From NCBI GenBank assembly GCA_965248335.1, contig CBDFIY010000003.1:1302001-1366000 (forward strand): 64,000 nt of DNA. Direction: 5' to 3'. The translations under genes were made by a program, and so were the position numbers. This DNA is from CAKMZU01 sp965248335. Its GTDB lineage: Bacteria; Pseudomonadota; Gammaproteobacteria; Pseudomonadales; DT-91. Below the pieces are notes generated by a model. That model searched no databases and was not told where the DNA came from. It was given only the letters and a program-made list of their open reading frames with translations. Shown piece by piece: positions 36,884-45,222 of the stretch (positions are counted from its first letter, which is position 1; every line of letters begins with the position of its first letter).

Positions 36884-37621
36884 TTATTGTCTCTGTCGTA
36901 CAGCTTCGTAGAGGCAAATACCGGTTGCCACAGATACGTTAAGGCTACTCACCATCCCTTGCATGGGTAACTTAGCCAGAAAGTCGCATTTGTCACGCGT
37001 GAGCCTTCTTAACCCTTTTCCTTCTGCACCCACGACGATAGCCACAGAGCCCTTTAAATCCATTTCGTAGAACGTTTGAGTGGCTTCGCCCGCGGCACCA
37101 ATAATCCAGATACCTTGCGATTTTAGTTCGTCCAAGGTGCGCGCTAAGTTAGTCACAGCAAAGCTTGCAACGGTTTCTGCAGCGCCGCAGGCTATTTTTC
37201 TGACAGTGGGCGTTATGCTGGCAGATTTGTCTTTGGGATAGATAACGGCAGTCACACCTGCAGCATCGGCTGAGCGTAAACAAGCGCCTAAATTATGTGG
37301 GTCGGTAATAGCGTCCAATACGAGTATCAGTGGATGCGAACTTTTGGCGATTGTTTGTTCTAGGCTAGCTAATTGTTCGCTTACGCGATGGATAATGGCG
37401 ATGCCCTGATGATTGTCGTTACCTGAAAGTTCGGTGAGTTTCTTACGAGAAGTGGCTTCGCAAGGGATGTTGTTGTCGCGTGCAAGTTTGAGTAACTTAT
37501 GCAGTCGTTCGTCTCGTCGATTGTTATCGTGATAAAGACGCTCAACAGATTGGGATTGATGTTTGAGCACGCCTTGAACGGCGTGCATACCATAGATAAT
37601 GTCAGTTGAATCTTTGCTCAT
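36884..37621 (-). CDS. rlmB: 23S rRNA (guanosine-2251-2'-O)-methyltransferase RlmB
   Basis: A 245-residue SPOUT-class methyltransferase modifying G2251 in the ribosomal P-loop. An N-terminal L30e-like substrate-binding domain (about 5-80; YGMHAVQGVLKHQ) is followed by the knotted SpoU domain with motif 1 DPHNLGACLRSADAAG, motif 2 VVGAEGKGL and motif 3 MVSSLNVSVATGICLYE. Its ATG directly abuts the stop codon of rnr (TAA then ATG, no gap), the same rnr-rlmB operon as in E. coli. Confidence 0.95.
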   Translation of the reverse strand: MSKDSTDIIYGMHAVQGVLKHQSQSVERLYHDNNRRDERLHKLLKLARDNNIPCEATSRKKLTELSGNDNHQGIAIIHRVSEQLASLEQTIAKSSHPLILVLDAITDPHNLGACLRSADAAGVTAVIYPKDKSASITPTVRKIACGAAETVASFAVTNLARTLDELKSQGIWIIGAAGEATQTFYEMDLKGSVAIVVGAEGKGLRRLTRDKCDFLAKLPMQGMVSSLNVSVATGICLYEAVRQRQ

Positions 37622-40051
37622 TTAGCGTTTTTTTCGAGTGCTGGATTTGGCGCTGATTTTACCTTTCTTACCCTTTGGCTTCACGTTTTTTTTCTTTGTT
37701 TTAGCAGTGTTTGATTTGTTCTGTGTGACAGATGTAGACGTTTCCTTGTTGGATTTCTTTGTGCCGGCACTTTTGTTTTTATAAGTCGATTTTTTCTTTG
37801 GTTTTTTGTTGGACGTTTGCGCTGTGTTGGGCACAAGATGAATGCGCCTTTCGTCTAATTCTACCTTGCTAATAATCACACTGATTTTATCACCTAAATG
37901 ATAAATCTTGTTCGTTTTCTCACCGACTAAGCGTTGCTTTTTAAGGTCTGCATTAAAGTAGTCGTTTTCAAGCTGGCTGATATGTACTAAACCTTCAACA
38001 TAGAGATTATCTAACTCAACAAAAAATCCAAAGCCTGTTACCGCCGTGATTACGCCGTCAAATTGGTGGCCTGTAAACTGAGTGAGATAATCGCATTTTA
38101 GCCAATTAACAACATCACGTGTGGCTTCATCTGCTCGTCGTTCAGTCATGGAGCAGTGTTCGCCAAGCGTTAGCATGGCTTGCTCGTTGTAAGGATAGAT
38201 CGTTTTTTTAGTCAGGTTTTTTTGTGTTTCTGAACGTTTAACGTGTTTACTGTTTGTGTCTGAGCGAATAACACTCTTAATCGCACGGTGCGTCAGTAAG
38301 TCAGGGTAACGCCTGATAGGCGAGGTGAAGTGGGTATATGCCGTATAGCCAAGACCGAAATGCCCTCGGTTATCGGGTTCATATTTCGCTTGGCTCATTG
38401 AGCGTAATACCATGATCTGAATAAGGGCTGCATCATCACGTTGGTTGATATCATTAATGAGCTGTTGGTAATCGGAAGTTTGTGGCTTGCTTGCCCCTTT
38501 GAGGCTGAGCCCAAGTTCGCCAAGGTAAGCGCGCAGGGCGGCCAGTTTTTTTTCTGCTGGGCCATCGTGTACGCGGAAGAGGGCATCTAAACCATGCCTC
38601 TCCATAAAGCGTGCGCTGGCAACATTGGCACATAGCATGCACTCTTCGATGAGTTTGTGTGCATCATTACGCACAATCGGAATAATGCTTTCTATTTTTC
38701 GCTGAGCGTTAAAAATGATGCGTGTTTCGACGGTGTCAAAATCGATCGCGCCACGGTTCTCTCTCTGTATTTTTAGTGCCTTGTAAAGGTTCTCGAGTTC
38801 ATCGAGATGCTTAACTACGCCTTGGTATTGTTTGCGTAATGTACTATTTTTTTGTCCTTTTTCTTGAAGCATTTGGCCGACTTGATTGTACGTTAATCGG
38901 GCTTTTGAATGCATCACGGATTCGTAAAATTGATAGCCACTGAGTCGGCCATTCGCACTGATTGTCATCTCACAAATCATGCATAAACGATCAACTTCGG
39001 GCATCAGTGAGCAAAGGCCGTTGGATATTTTTTCTGGCAGCATGGGGATGACTTGCTTGGGGAAATAAACCGAAGTGCCTCTCAAATGGGCTTCGTGATC
39101 TAGGGGAGTGTTCAGCTCGACGTAGTGTGAAACATCTGCAATGGCAACGTATAATCGCCATCCGCCCGTTTTCTTTTTTTCGCAGTATACAGCGTCATCA
39201 AAGTCACGCGCATCTTCGCCATCGATGGTAACAAAAGGCAGGTGGCGAGCATCAATGCGTTTGTTCTTATCGGCGGTTGTGGGTTCGTCTTTTATTTTGC
39301 TGAGCTGATCAAGGACGGGTTGAGGCCACTCGAAGGGGATGTCAAAGTTGCGTGTGGCAATTTCTATTTCAATGCCTGGGGCATTGGCTTTGCCTAGAAC
39401 TTGTGTAATCAGGCCGCGAGGTGCTTTTCGCGCTGCAGGCTGTTCGGTAATGTTAACGACAACGATGTCATCTTTATTATGCTTGAAAGATTCTGCATTA
39501 TCGATGATCACACTGATCAGTATTTTAGGGTTTTCGGTGATCAGGCGATAAGTGCCTTGGTCCTTCAGAACTTTGCCAACCAAGGTGCTGGTTTTGTGTT
39601 CTATAACCTCAATGATTTCGCCTTCGAGCTTTCCTTGCTTGGATGTATGGGTGATAACCACACGAATCTGGTCATTGGTGAAGGCTTTACGCATTTCTTT
39701 TGTGCTAAGAAAAACATCGTCTGATTTGTCGTCAGGAATTAAAAAACCATAGCCGTCTTTGTGGGCGGATAGCCGGCCTGTGATTGTGTTGCTGTCATCA
39801 AAGATGAGATAAGCGCCACGGCGATTTTGGCTAAGTTGGCGATCGCGTATCATTGCGCCAAGACGAAATTTGAGTGCTTGTTGTTGTTCCTCTGTTTCAA
39901 GTTCGAGAAGTTGTGCGAGTTGATTAAATCGGGTGGGGCGACTTTGATCCTTTAAAACACTGAGAATAAACTCACGGCTTGGAATCGGGTTGTCATAATT
40001 TTTGGCTTCCCGATGAGCATGTGGGTCTTTAGTGTGCTTTTTTTGTGTCAT
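37622..40051 (-). CDS. rnr: Ribonuclease R
   Basis: An 809-residue processive 3'-5' exoribonuclease that degrades structured RNA and takes part in trans-translation quality control. Order: N-terminal helix-turn-helix-like domain, two cold-shock domains (about 80-220; GRLSAHKDGYGFLIPDD), the RNB catalytic domain with the metal-binding aspartates in TIDGEDARDFDDAV, the end marker HFTSPIRRYPDLLTHR, a C-terminal S1 domain (about 665-750; FDGVITAVTGFGFFVEL) and a very Lys-rich tail (about 755-809), typical of RNase R. AAAAGG precedes the ATG. Confidence 0.95.
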   Translation of the reverse strand: MTQKKHTKDPHAHREAKNYDNPIPSREFILSVLKDQSRPTRFNQLAQLLELETEEQQQALKFRLGAMIRDRQLSQNRRGAYLIFDDSNTITGRLSAHKDGYGFLIPDDKSDDVFLSTKEMRKAFTNDQIRVVITHTSKQGKLEGEIIEVIEHKTSTLVGKVLKDQGTYRLITENPKILISVIIDNAESFKHNKDDIVVVNITEQPAARKAPRGLITQVLGKANAPGIEIEIATRNFDIPFEWPQPVLDQLSKIKDEPTTADKNKRIDARHLPFVTIDGEDARDFDDAVYCEKKKTGGWRLYVAIADVSHYVELNTPLDHEAHLRGTSVYFPKQVIPMLPEKISNGLCSLMPEVDRLCMICEMTISANGRLSGYQFYESVMHSKARLTYNQVGQMLQEKGQKNSTLRKQYQGVVKHLDELENLYKALKIQRENRGAIDFDTVETRIIFNAQRKIESIIPIVRNDAHKLIEECMLCANVASARFMERHGLDALFRVHDGPAEKKLAALRAYLGELGLSLKGASKPQTSDYQQLINDINQRDDAALIQIMVLRSMSQAKYEPDNRGHFGLGYTAYTHFTSPIRRYPDLLTHRAIKSVIRSDTNSKHVKRSETQKNLTKKTIYPYNEQAMLTLGEHCSMTERRADEATRDVVNWLKCDYLTQFTGHQFDGVITAVTGFGFFVELDNLYVEGLVHISQLENDYFNADLKKQRLVGEKTNKIYHLGDKISVIISKVELDERRIHLVPNTAQTSNKKPKKKSTYKNKSAGTKKSNKETSTSVTQNKSNTAKTKKKNVKPKGKKGKISAKSSTRKKR

Positions 40052-40188
40052 GAATACCTTTTTAGATGGTGGCTTAATAAAATAATTTGCCTATGATAAT
40101 TGAAAGCTAAATATAGCAGGATTCAGGCAGGGATACTGCTATATTTTGAGGTTTTGTTAAATGTACAAATGGTTTAAGGAAAAAGGAC

Positions 40189-40635
40189 ATGCAATCAACA
40201 GTGGTATTGCCGGAAAATACAGTTTATGCGGGATTTTGGATCCGATTTTTGGCTGTGATTATTGATTGCATCATTCTTTTTCTTCTCACTTCGCCTATTG
40301 CTTATTTGTTGTATGGTGCAGAATATTACTCTACGACCAAGATTGTATTGGGTACAGGCGATGCTTTTATTAATTTTATTTTTCCTGTTTTTTTTACTTT
40401 GATTTTTTGGATGTATAAGGCAGGCACGCCAGGTAAGCTATTGTTTAATATTCATATTGCTAGCGCTTCTGATTTGAGTAGAATCACTCTCAGGCAGTCA
40501 CTTATTCGCTATATAGGGTATTTTGTATCCATGTTTGCTTTTGGTTTGGGGTTTTTATGGATAGGGTGGAGTAAGCGTAAACAAGGTTGGCACGATAAAA
40601 TGGCCAGTACGGTTGTTATTAGGAAGATAAAATAA
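40189..40635 (+). CDS. RDD-family membrane protein
   Basis: A 148-residue protein with the RDD signature: GFWIRFLAVIIDCIILFLL (Arg and Asp in helix 1), a second helix around INFIFPVFFTLIFWMY, the marker GTPGKLLFNIHI and a third helix with WIGWSKRKQGWHDKMASTVV. RDD proteins are small membrane proteins of mostly unknown role; some have been linked to ion or solute transport. Single gene, divergent from rnr. Confidence 0.85.
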   Translation: MQSTVVLPENTVYAGFWIRFLAVIIDCIILFLLTSPIAYLLYGAEYYSTTKIVLGTGDAFINFIFPVFFTLIFWMYKAGTPGKLLFNIHIASASDLSRITLRQSLIRYIGYFVSMFAFGLGFLWIGWSKRKQGWHDKMASTVVIRKIK

Positions 40636-40709
40636 CTAAGTTCGTATATATTGGCATTCGTTAATGGGTCAGATAAGCTTTCATTTGTATAAATACAGTG
40701 AGTAAATCT

Positions 40710-41840
40710 ATGCTAATCGGTGTGCCGAGAGAGATTAAAAATCAAGAATATCGCGTCGGATTAACGCCCGCGGGTGTGAACGAGCTGGTGAAACATGGCC
40801 ATAAAGTGGTGGTTGAGACACAATCAGGTGAAGGCGTAGGGTTGTGCGATGCGCATTATGTCTCTGCAGGGGCGGAAATAGCAACATGCGCTAAGGATGT
40901 TTTTAACGTAGCTAAAATGATCGTTAAAGTGAAAGAGCCGCAACCGAAAGAGTGCAAAATGTTGCGTGAGGATCAGATACTTTTTACTTATCTGCACTTG
41001 GCCCCAGACCCTATTCAAACAGACCTTTTGGTGAAGTCAAAAGTTACTGCTATTGCTTACGAAACCATTACCGACCATGAGGGTGGCTTGCCTTTATTAG
41101 CCCCGATGAGTGAGGTGGCTGGGCGTTTAGCTATTCAGGCAGGTGCTCACTGTCTTGAGACGGCGCAGGGTGGGAGCGGTATGTTGCTGGGTGGTGTACC
41201 TGGCGTGAAACCTGCCAATGTTTTGGTGATTGGCGGGGGTGTTGTCGGTTTAAATGCGGCACGTATGGCGGCAGGCTTAGGTGCTCATGTCACTATTATG
41301 GATCGAAGCATTCCACGACTTAAACAAATTGAAGAGGGATTCGGTGCTCGGATCAATACGCTGTTTAGTACGATAGATGCGGTAGAGCGCCAGCTAAAAT
41401 ATGCGGATCTTGTGGTGGGGGCAGTGCTGATTCCAGGTGCTACAGCACCTAAACTTGTCAGTCGCAAGATGCTGTCACTGATGCAAAAAGGGTCTGTGCT
41501 TGTTGATGTGGCGATTGATCAGGGTGGGTGTTTTGAAACCTCTAAAGCGACAACGCATGATGATCCAACCTACGAGGTTGACGGTATTATTCATTATTGT
41601 GTGGCGAATATGCCAGGTGCAGTGGCAAGAACCTCAACCTTTGCATTGACGAATGCGACGTTACCTTATGTTATGTCGATCGCCGATCAAGGTGTGAGTG
41701 CTTTGCTCAAGGATGCTCATTTACTTGCCGGATTAAATATTCATAAAGGATATATTACTAATCAGCCTGTTGCCGAGGCTTTGGGGTATAGCTTTTTAGC
41801 CTCTGATGCTGCTCTTGCAGCGGCACCTTTTAGTGCTTAA
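40710..41840 (+). CDS. ald: Alanine dehydrogenase
   Basis: A 376-residue NAD-dependent enzyme interconverting L-alanine and pyruvate plus ammonia. The ATG at 40710 gives the family start MLIGVPREIKNQEYRVGLTP; a GTG at 40698 is the alternative. The catalytic Lys and His regions (VKVKEPQPKE, TYLHLAPDP), the Rossmann motif VIGGGVVGLNAARMA (about residues 170-184) and the C-terminal VANMPGAVARTSTFALTNATLPY are all present. Single gene, with no linked regulator. Confidence 0.93.
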   Translation: MLIGVPREIKNQEYRVGLTPAGVNELVKHGHKVVVETQSGEGVGLCDAHYVSAGAEIATCAKDVFNVAKMIVKVKEPQPKECKMLREDQILFTYLHLAPDPIQTDLLVKSKVTAIAYETITDHEGGLPLLAPMSEVAGRLAIQAGAHCLETAQGGSGMLLGGVPGVKPANVLVIGGGVVGLNAARMAAGLGAHVTIMDRSIPRLKQIEEGFGARINTLFSTIDAVERQLKYADLVVGAVLIPGATAPKLVSRKMLSLMQKGSVLVDVAIDQGGCFETSKATTHDDPTYEVDGIIHYCVANMPGAVARTSTFALTNATLPYVMSIADQGVSALLKDAHLLAGLNIHKGYITNQPVAEALGYSFLASDAALAAAPFSA

Positions 41841-41987
41841 ATAAGAGTAGTACTTAAATAATGGCATAGCGATGTGAAAGACTATTGTCTGTATCCACAG
41901 GGCCGGCGTCAAGATTGTAGAGAGCTTATAGGTAGAATTAGCCTCTCCGGCCTTAAAATAATAAATACGTAAATATCTAGAGATAGA

Positions 41988-42069
41988 TATACCCATCGGA
42001 ATTGAAGGTGTGAGAAGGCGGCAAGCAAGCGAACCCAACGCCCTTGCATCTTCAAGGGTGATCGGTATA
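41988..42069 (+). repeat. TA-flanked inverted-repeat element (MITE-like), copy C, shortened
   Basis: An 82-bp copy with both ends intact (TATACCCATCGGAATTGAAG at left, CAAGGGTGATCGGTATA at right) but lacking the central 45 or so bases of the longest copy. It lies in the 297-bp gap between alanine dehydrogenase and nadK, ending 68 bp before the nadK start, so it may sit within the 5' leader or promoter of nadK. Confidence 0.88.
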
Positions 42070-42137
42070 AATGTAAAATAACTATCTATGCAGTGTGTAA
42101 AGTAGAGTTTACGCTGCGTGGGTGTGTAAGAGGTGAT

Positions 42138-43022
42138 ATGGAAACTGTATTTCGTAATATAGGTATTATTGGTCGAGTCGGTAATCAAATGGTGATTGCC
42201 TCCGTTAAAGCGTTAAAAAAACAACTGTTATCCAAAAATTTAACCGTTATTTTAGAGCAAGAGATTGCTAATGTTCTGCCTAATCATGGGTTGCAGGTAT
42301 CTAGTCGTAAACTCATCGGTGAGATATGTGATCTTGTCATCGTTGTGGGGGGGGATGGCTCTATGCTCGGTGCGGCAAGGGATCTCGCACGTCATGATGT
42401 GCCGGTTATTGGTGTAAATCGAGGCGGGCTCGGCTTCTTAACGGATATTTCACCCAATGAAATTGCCGAAAAAATCGATGATGTTTTAGCAGGTAAATAT
42501 GCTGCCGAAAAACGTTTTCTACTTGATGCTGTGATTAAACGTGACGGCGAGCCAGTTGCTCAAGGGAGTGCTTTTAATGATGTGGTTGTAAGCTCTGGCG
42601 AAGTAGCACGCATGATTGAGTTTGAAGTTTATATCGAAGGTCAGTTTGTATATTCAGAGCGCTCTGATGGCATTATTGTGTCAACGCCGACGGGATCAAC
42701 CGCGTATTCTCTTTCTGGTGGCGGTCCTATCATGCACCCCAAGCTTGATGCATTAGCGCTAGTGCCTATGTTTCCGCATAGTTTATCAAGTCGTCCTATT
42801 GTGATTGATGGTAATAGCGAAATTAAAATTGTCATCGGCCCGAATAGCCGTATTGATCCGATCGTTTCCTGTGATGGGCACCTGACGTTAAAGGCGAAAG
42901 CGGGGGACACTATTTATATTTTTAAAAAACCACTCAAATTAACCATGCTTCACCCTTTAGATTACAGCTTTTACGAGGTTTGTCGCAGTAAATTAAATTG
43001 GGGAAAAAAACTTGTCGAGTAA
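42138..43022 (+). CDS. nadK: NAD kinase
   Basis: A 294-residue ATP-dependent kinase producing NADP. The ATG at 42138 is chosen because AGAGGTGAT precedes it and the length matches E. coli NadK (292). Diagnostic motifs: VVGGDGSMLGAARD (GGDG, about residues 73-86), GVNRGGLGFLTDI, AFNDVVVSS and SDGIIVSTPTGSTAYSLSGGGPIMHP. It starts the conserved run nadK, phosphoesterase, rhomboid, yeaC, pepN. Confidence 0.95.
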   Translation: METVFRNIGIIGRVGNQMVIASVKALKKQLLSKNLTVILEQEIANVLPNHGLQVSSRKLIGEICDLVIVVGGDGSMLGAARDLARHDVPVIGVNRGGLGFLTDISPNEIAEKIDDVLAGKYAAEKRFLLDAVIKRDGEPVAQGSAFNDVVVSSGEVARMIEFEVYIEGQFVYSERSDGIIVSTPTGSTAYSLSGGGPIMHPKLDALALVPMFPHSLSSRPIVIDGNSEIKIVIGPNSRIDPIVSCDGHLTLKAKAGDTIYIFKKPLKLTMLHPLDYSFYEVCRSKLNWGKKLVE

Positions 43023-43992
43023 GATTTTTTCTGCGTCAAAAATTGGCGGCTTCGATGTTATCGGTGATGTGCATGGTTGTTACTCAGCACTCGTGCGCTT
43101 ACTTGAAAAACTCGGGTATGAACCCAGTGGTGAGGGGTATGTTTATCCTGATAACAAAAGGAAGCTTATTTTTGTTGGTGACCTGATTGATCGGGGTGCA
43201 GAAATAAAAAAAACGTTGGCATTGGTGAAATCTTGTTGTGATTTCCATGGTGCTCAGGTCGTTATAGGTAACCATGAGTTTAATGCGATTGCTTATTTTA
43301 AAACTACGCAAAAAGGGTATTTGAGAGAGCATACTGAAAGAAATGCTTCACAGTTAGCGGCAACGCTTGAGCAATTTAGTGGGGATATAGATTTACTGAA
43401 TGGTTATCTAGGATGGTTTGAAACATTGCCTTTGTTTTTAGATCTCCCAGCGTTTCGTGTTGTTCATGCCTGCTGGGATCAAGCTAATGTGGATTACTAT
43501 CGGCAAAGATTTGGTAGCTGCAGCCTTGTACCCGCATTATTTGATGCTTTTGCAGCAGAAGATGCGAGGGTAATGGCTTGTATACGACGATTGACCCGAG
43601 GGATCAACTTACCTTGCCCAAAAGAACAGCAGATACTGGGGCAAGATGGCTTGTTAAGGAGTACCTTTCGAGCGAAATTTTGGGCTCAATCAATACCAGA
43701 AGTCTATGAAGATATCGTCTTTCAGCCTGACCCCTTACCTTCGGATTTCTCAAAAAAACCTGTCTCGGACGCAGATTTGAAGAAATTGATCTATTATTCT
43801 TCTCATGAGAAGCCGTTGTTTGTCGGCCATTACTGGTTAAAAGGGAAACCAAAACTTGTAGCAAAGAACATTGCCTGCCTTGATTACTCGGCTGTGTCAG
43901 GTGGTCAGCTCGTTGCATACAGGTATCATTTAGGGGATAACTGCCTTGATGAAAGTCAATTTGTTGCTGTGGGAAACTCTGCACTGTTATAG
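43012..43992 (+). CDS. Calcineurin-like metallophosphoesterase (PrpA/ApaH-type)
   Basis: A 326-residue phosphoesterase with the metal-binding signature in order: DVHGC (VIGDVHGCYSAL), GDLIDRG and GNHE (VIGNHEFNAIAY), then distal His residues (VVHACW, VGHYW). The likely start is a TTG at 43012, overlapping the nadK stop by 11 bp, because no ATG fits before the first motif. Substrate unknown; relatives act on diadenosine tetraphosphate or phosphoproteins. The overlap indicates co-translation with nadK. Confidence 0.82.
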   Translation: MSSKIFSASKIGGFDVIGDVHGCYSALVRLLEKLGYEPSGEGYVYPDNKRKLIFVGDLIDRGAEIKKTLALVKSCCDFHGAQVVIGNHEFNAIAYFKTTQKGYLREHTERNASQLAATLEQFSGDIDLLNGYLGWFETLPLFLDLPAFRVVHACWDQANVDYYRQRFGSCSLVPALFDAFAAEDARVMACIRRLTRGINLPCPKEQQILGQDGLLRSTFRAKFWAQSIPEVYEDIVFQPDPLPSDFSKKPVSDADLKKLIYYSSHEKPLFVGHYWLKGKPKLVAKNIACLDYSAVSGGQLVAYRYHLGDNCLDESQFVAVGNSALL

Positions 43993-44001
43993 CAGTTTGT
44001 C

Positions 44002-44892
44002 ATGACGCCCAGGCATTTGGTGGGGCGGTTCGATTTAGATCAACAGGAAAGCCTGTTGGTTGCGTTAGTCAATCATTTTCATGCCATTGATTTACCCTAT
44101 GCGCTCGATCATAAGGATTGTAAAACTGCTGTATTTGTTTATCACGATGCTCACCGTATAGAGGCTTATGCCTTTATCCATCGATATGAAGATTTACAGC
44201 GAGCTTCAGTCGTTTCATCTAGTCGTTTTCAGTGTATTTGCGCGAAACTATATGAAATATTGAAGTCGGACCCTGTCTGCGTGCTTTGCTTACTTTTTAC
44301 CACCCTTTGTTTCTGGATGTTCTTGAGGCAGGATTGGCTTTTTTTATCATCGCTCACCTTTCAGGATTTGCCCACAGATCAAGTTAATGCAAAGGTAAGT
44401 GGGTTTGATGCGATTATTAATATTTTTTATGATGGCCAGTTTTGGCGCCTGCTGACACCTAGTTTTCTGCATTTCAATTGGGTGGAGTTTTTGTTTGGCG
44501 TAGTAACTTTTACGTATTTAGGTTGGCAAATTGAGCGTCAAGAAGGGACTGTTTTTTTTGTTTTTGCATTGTGTTTTTTGTCTTTGATGGCAAATCTATG
44601 CCAATTCTACCTGTCACCCAACATGATTTTTGGCGGGGCGACAGGTGTAACCTTTGGGCTTTTTGTGTATATGTTGCTCGATAATCGTTACCATGTGACA
44701 CCCGTTTATCGGTTTTCGCCTTGGTTTACTCTTTTTGTCTTCTTGGTGGTTGTGGGGAATGCTTTGGTGCTCAATAAATCTTTCTCTCAATATTTCTCTT
44801 GTCTAGGTCCTATGTTTTTTGGATTTTTCTTGGTCTTTATCCGGCGGCACCTGCTCCATCATTTTTATGAAATAAACATAAAATTCTGGTAG
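44002..44892 (+). CDS. Rhomboid-family membrane protein lacking the catalytic Ser and His (probable pseudoprotease)
   Basis: A 296-residue protein with a cytosolic N-terminal domain (about 1-95) and six membrane helices from about residue 98. The GlpG-like L1 and TM2 block is present (FWRLLTPSFLHFNWVEFLFG; its His and Asn-equivalent region), as is the TM4 loop, but the active-site motif GLSG/GASG reads GGATG: Thr214 stands in place of the nucleophile serine. In TM6, where AHIAG carries the catalytic His, the sequence is YFSCLGPMFFG with no His. It follows the phosphoesterase gene after 9 bp. It may act in membrane-protein handling without cleavage, as eukaryotic iRhoms do; that is inference. 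Confidence 0.8.
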   Translation: MTPRHLVGRFDLDQQESLLVALVNHFHAIDLPYALDHKDCKTAVFVYHDAHRIEAYAFIHRYEDLQRASVVSSSRFQCICAKLYEILKSDPVCVLCLLFTTLCFWMFLRQDWLFLSSLTFQDLPTDQVNAKVSGFDAIINIFYDGQFWRLLTPSFLHFNWVEFLFGVVTFTYLGWQIERQEGTVFFVFALCFLSLMANLCQFYLSPNMIFGGATGVTFGLFVYMLLDNRYHVTPVYRFSPWFTLFVFLVVVGNALVLNKSFSQYFSCLGPMFFGFFLVFIRRHLLHHFYEINIKFW

Positions 44893-44921
44893 GATTTTGT
44901 GTTTTATTTTGGAGCTGCTTT

Positions 44922-45179
44922 ATGAGATTTAAAGAGTTGATTAATGCGATTGATGAGGAAACCTACCTAGGACTGAAAAGAGCCATTGAGATTGGTAAAT
45001 GGCAGGACGGAAGAAGATTAAGCCAAGAGCAAAAAGAGCTGACACTTCAGGCGATTATTGCGTACGAAATTGATAATAACATGGATGATGAGCAAAGAAC
45101 TGGTTACGTAGATACCGCTAAATCAGACTGTCATACGGATGGTAAGGTGCCGGCTTCTGCTACGCTCAAGTGGCAGTAA
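44922..45179 (+). CDS. yeaC: YeaC/DUF1315 family protein
   Basis: An 85-residue cytosolic protein of unknown function. The conserved family start INAIDEETYLGLKRAIEIGK with WQDGRRLSQEQKELTLQAII is clear. It is commonly found in gammaproteobacteria between a rhomboid gene and pepN. TGGAGC stands about 8 bases before the ATG. Ends 43 bp before pepN, so probably the same transcript. Confidence 0.85.
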   Translation: MRFKELINAIDEETYLGLKRAIEIGKWQDGRRLSQEQKELTLQAIIAYEIDNNMDDEQRTGYVDTAKSDCHTDGKVPASATLKWQ

Positions 45180-45222
45180 GATCTCAATTTCTCACATGTT
45201 TTAGTTTAATTAAGGTTGTTCT

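Noticed and set aside
41796..42188. Minus-strand open frame running through the repeat between ald and nadK
   Set aside because: It is mostly antisense to ald's end plus a copy of the inverted-repeat element; no independent coding evidence.
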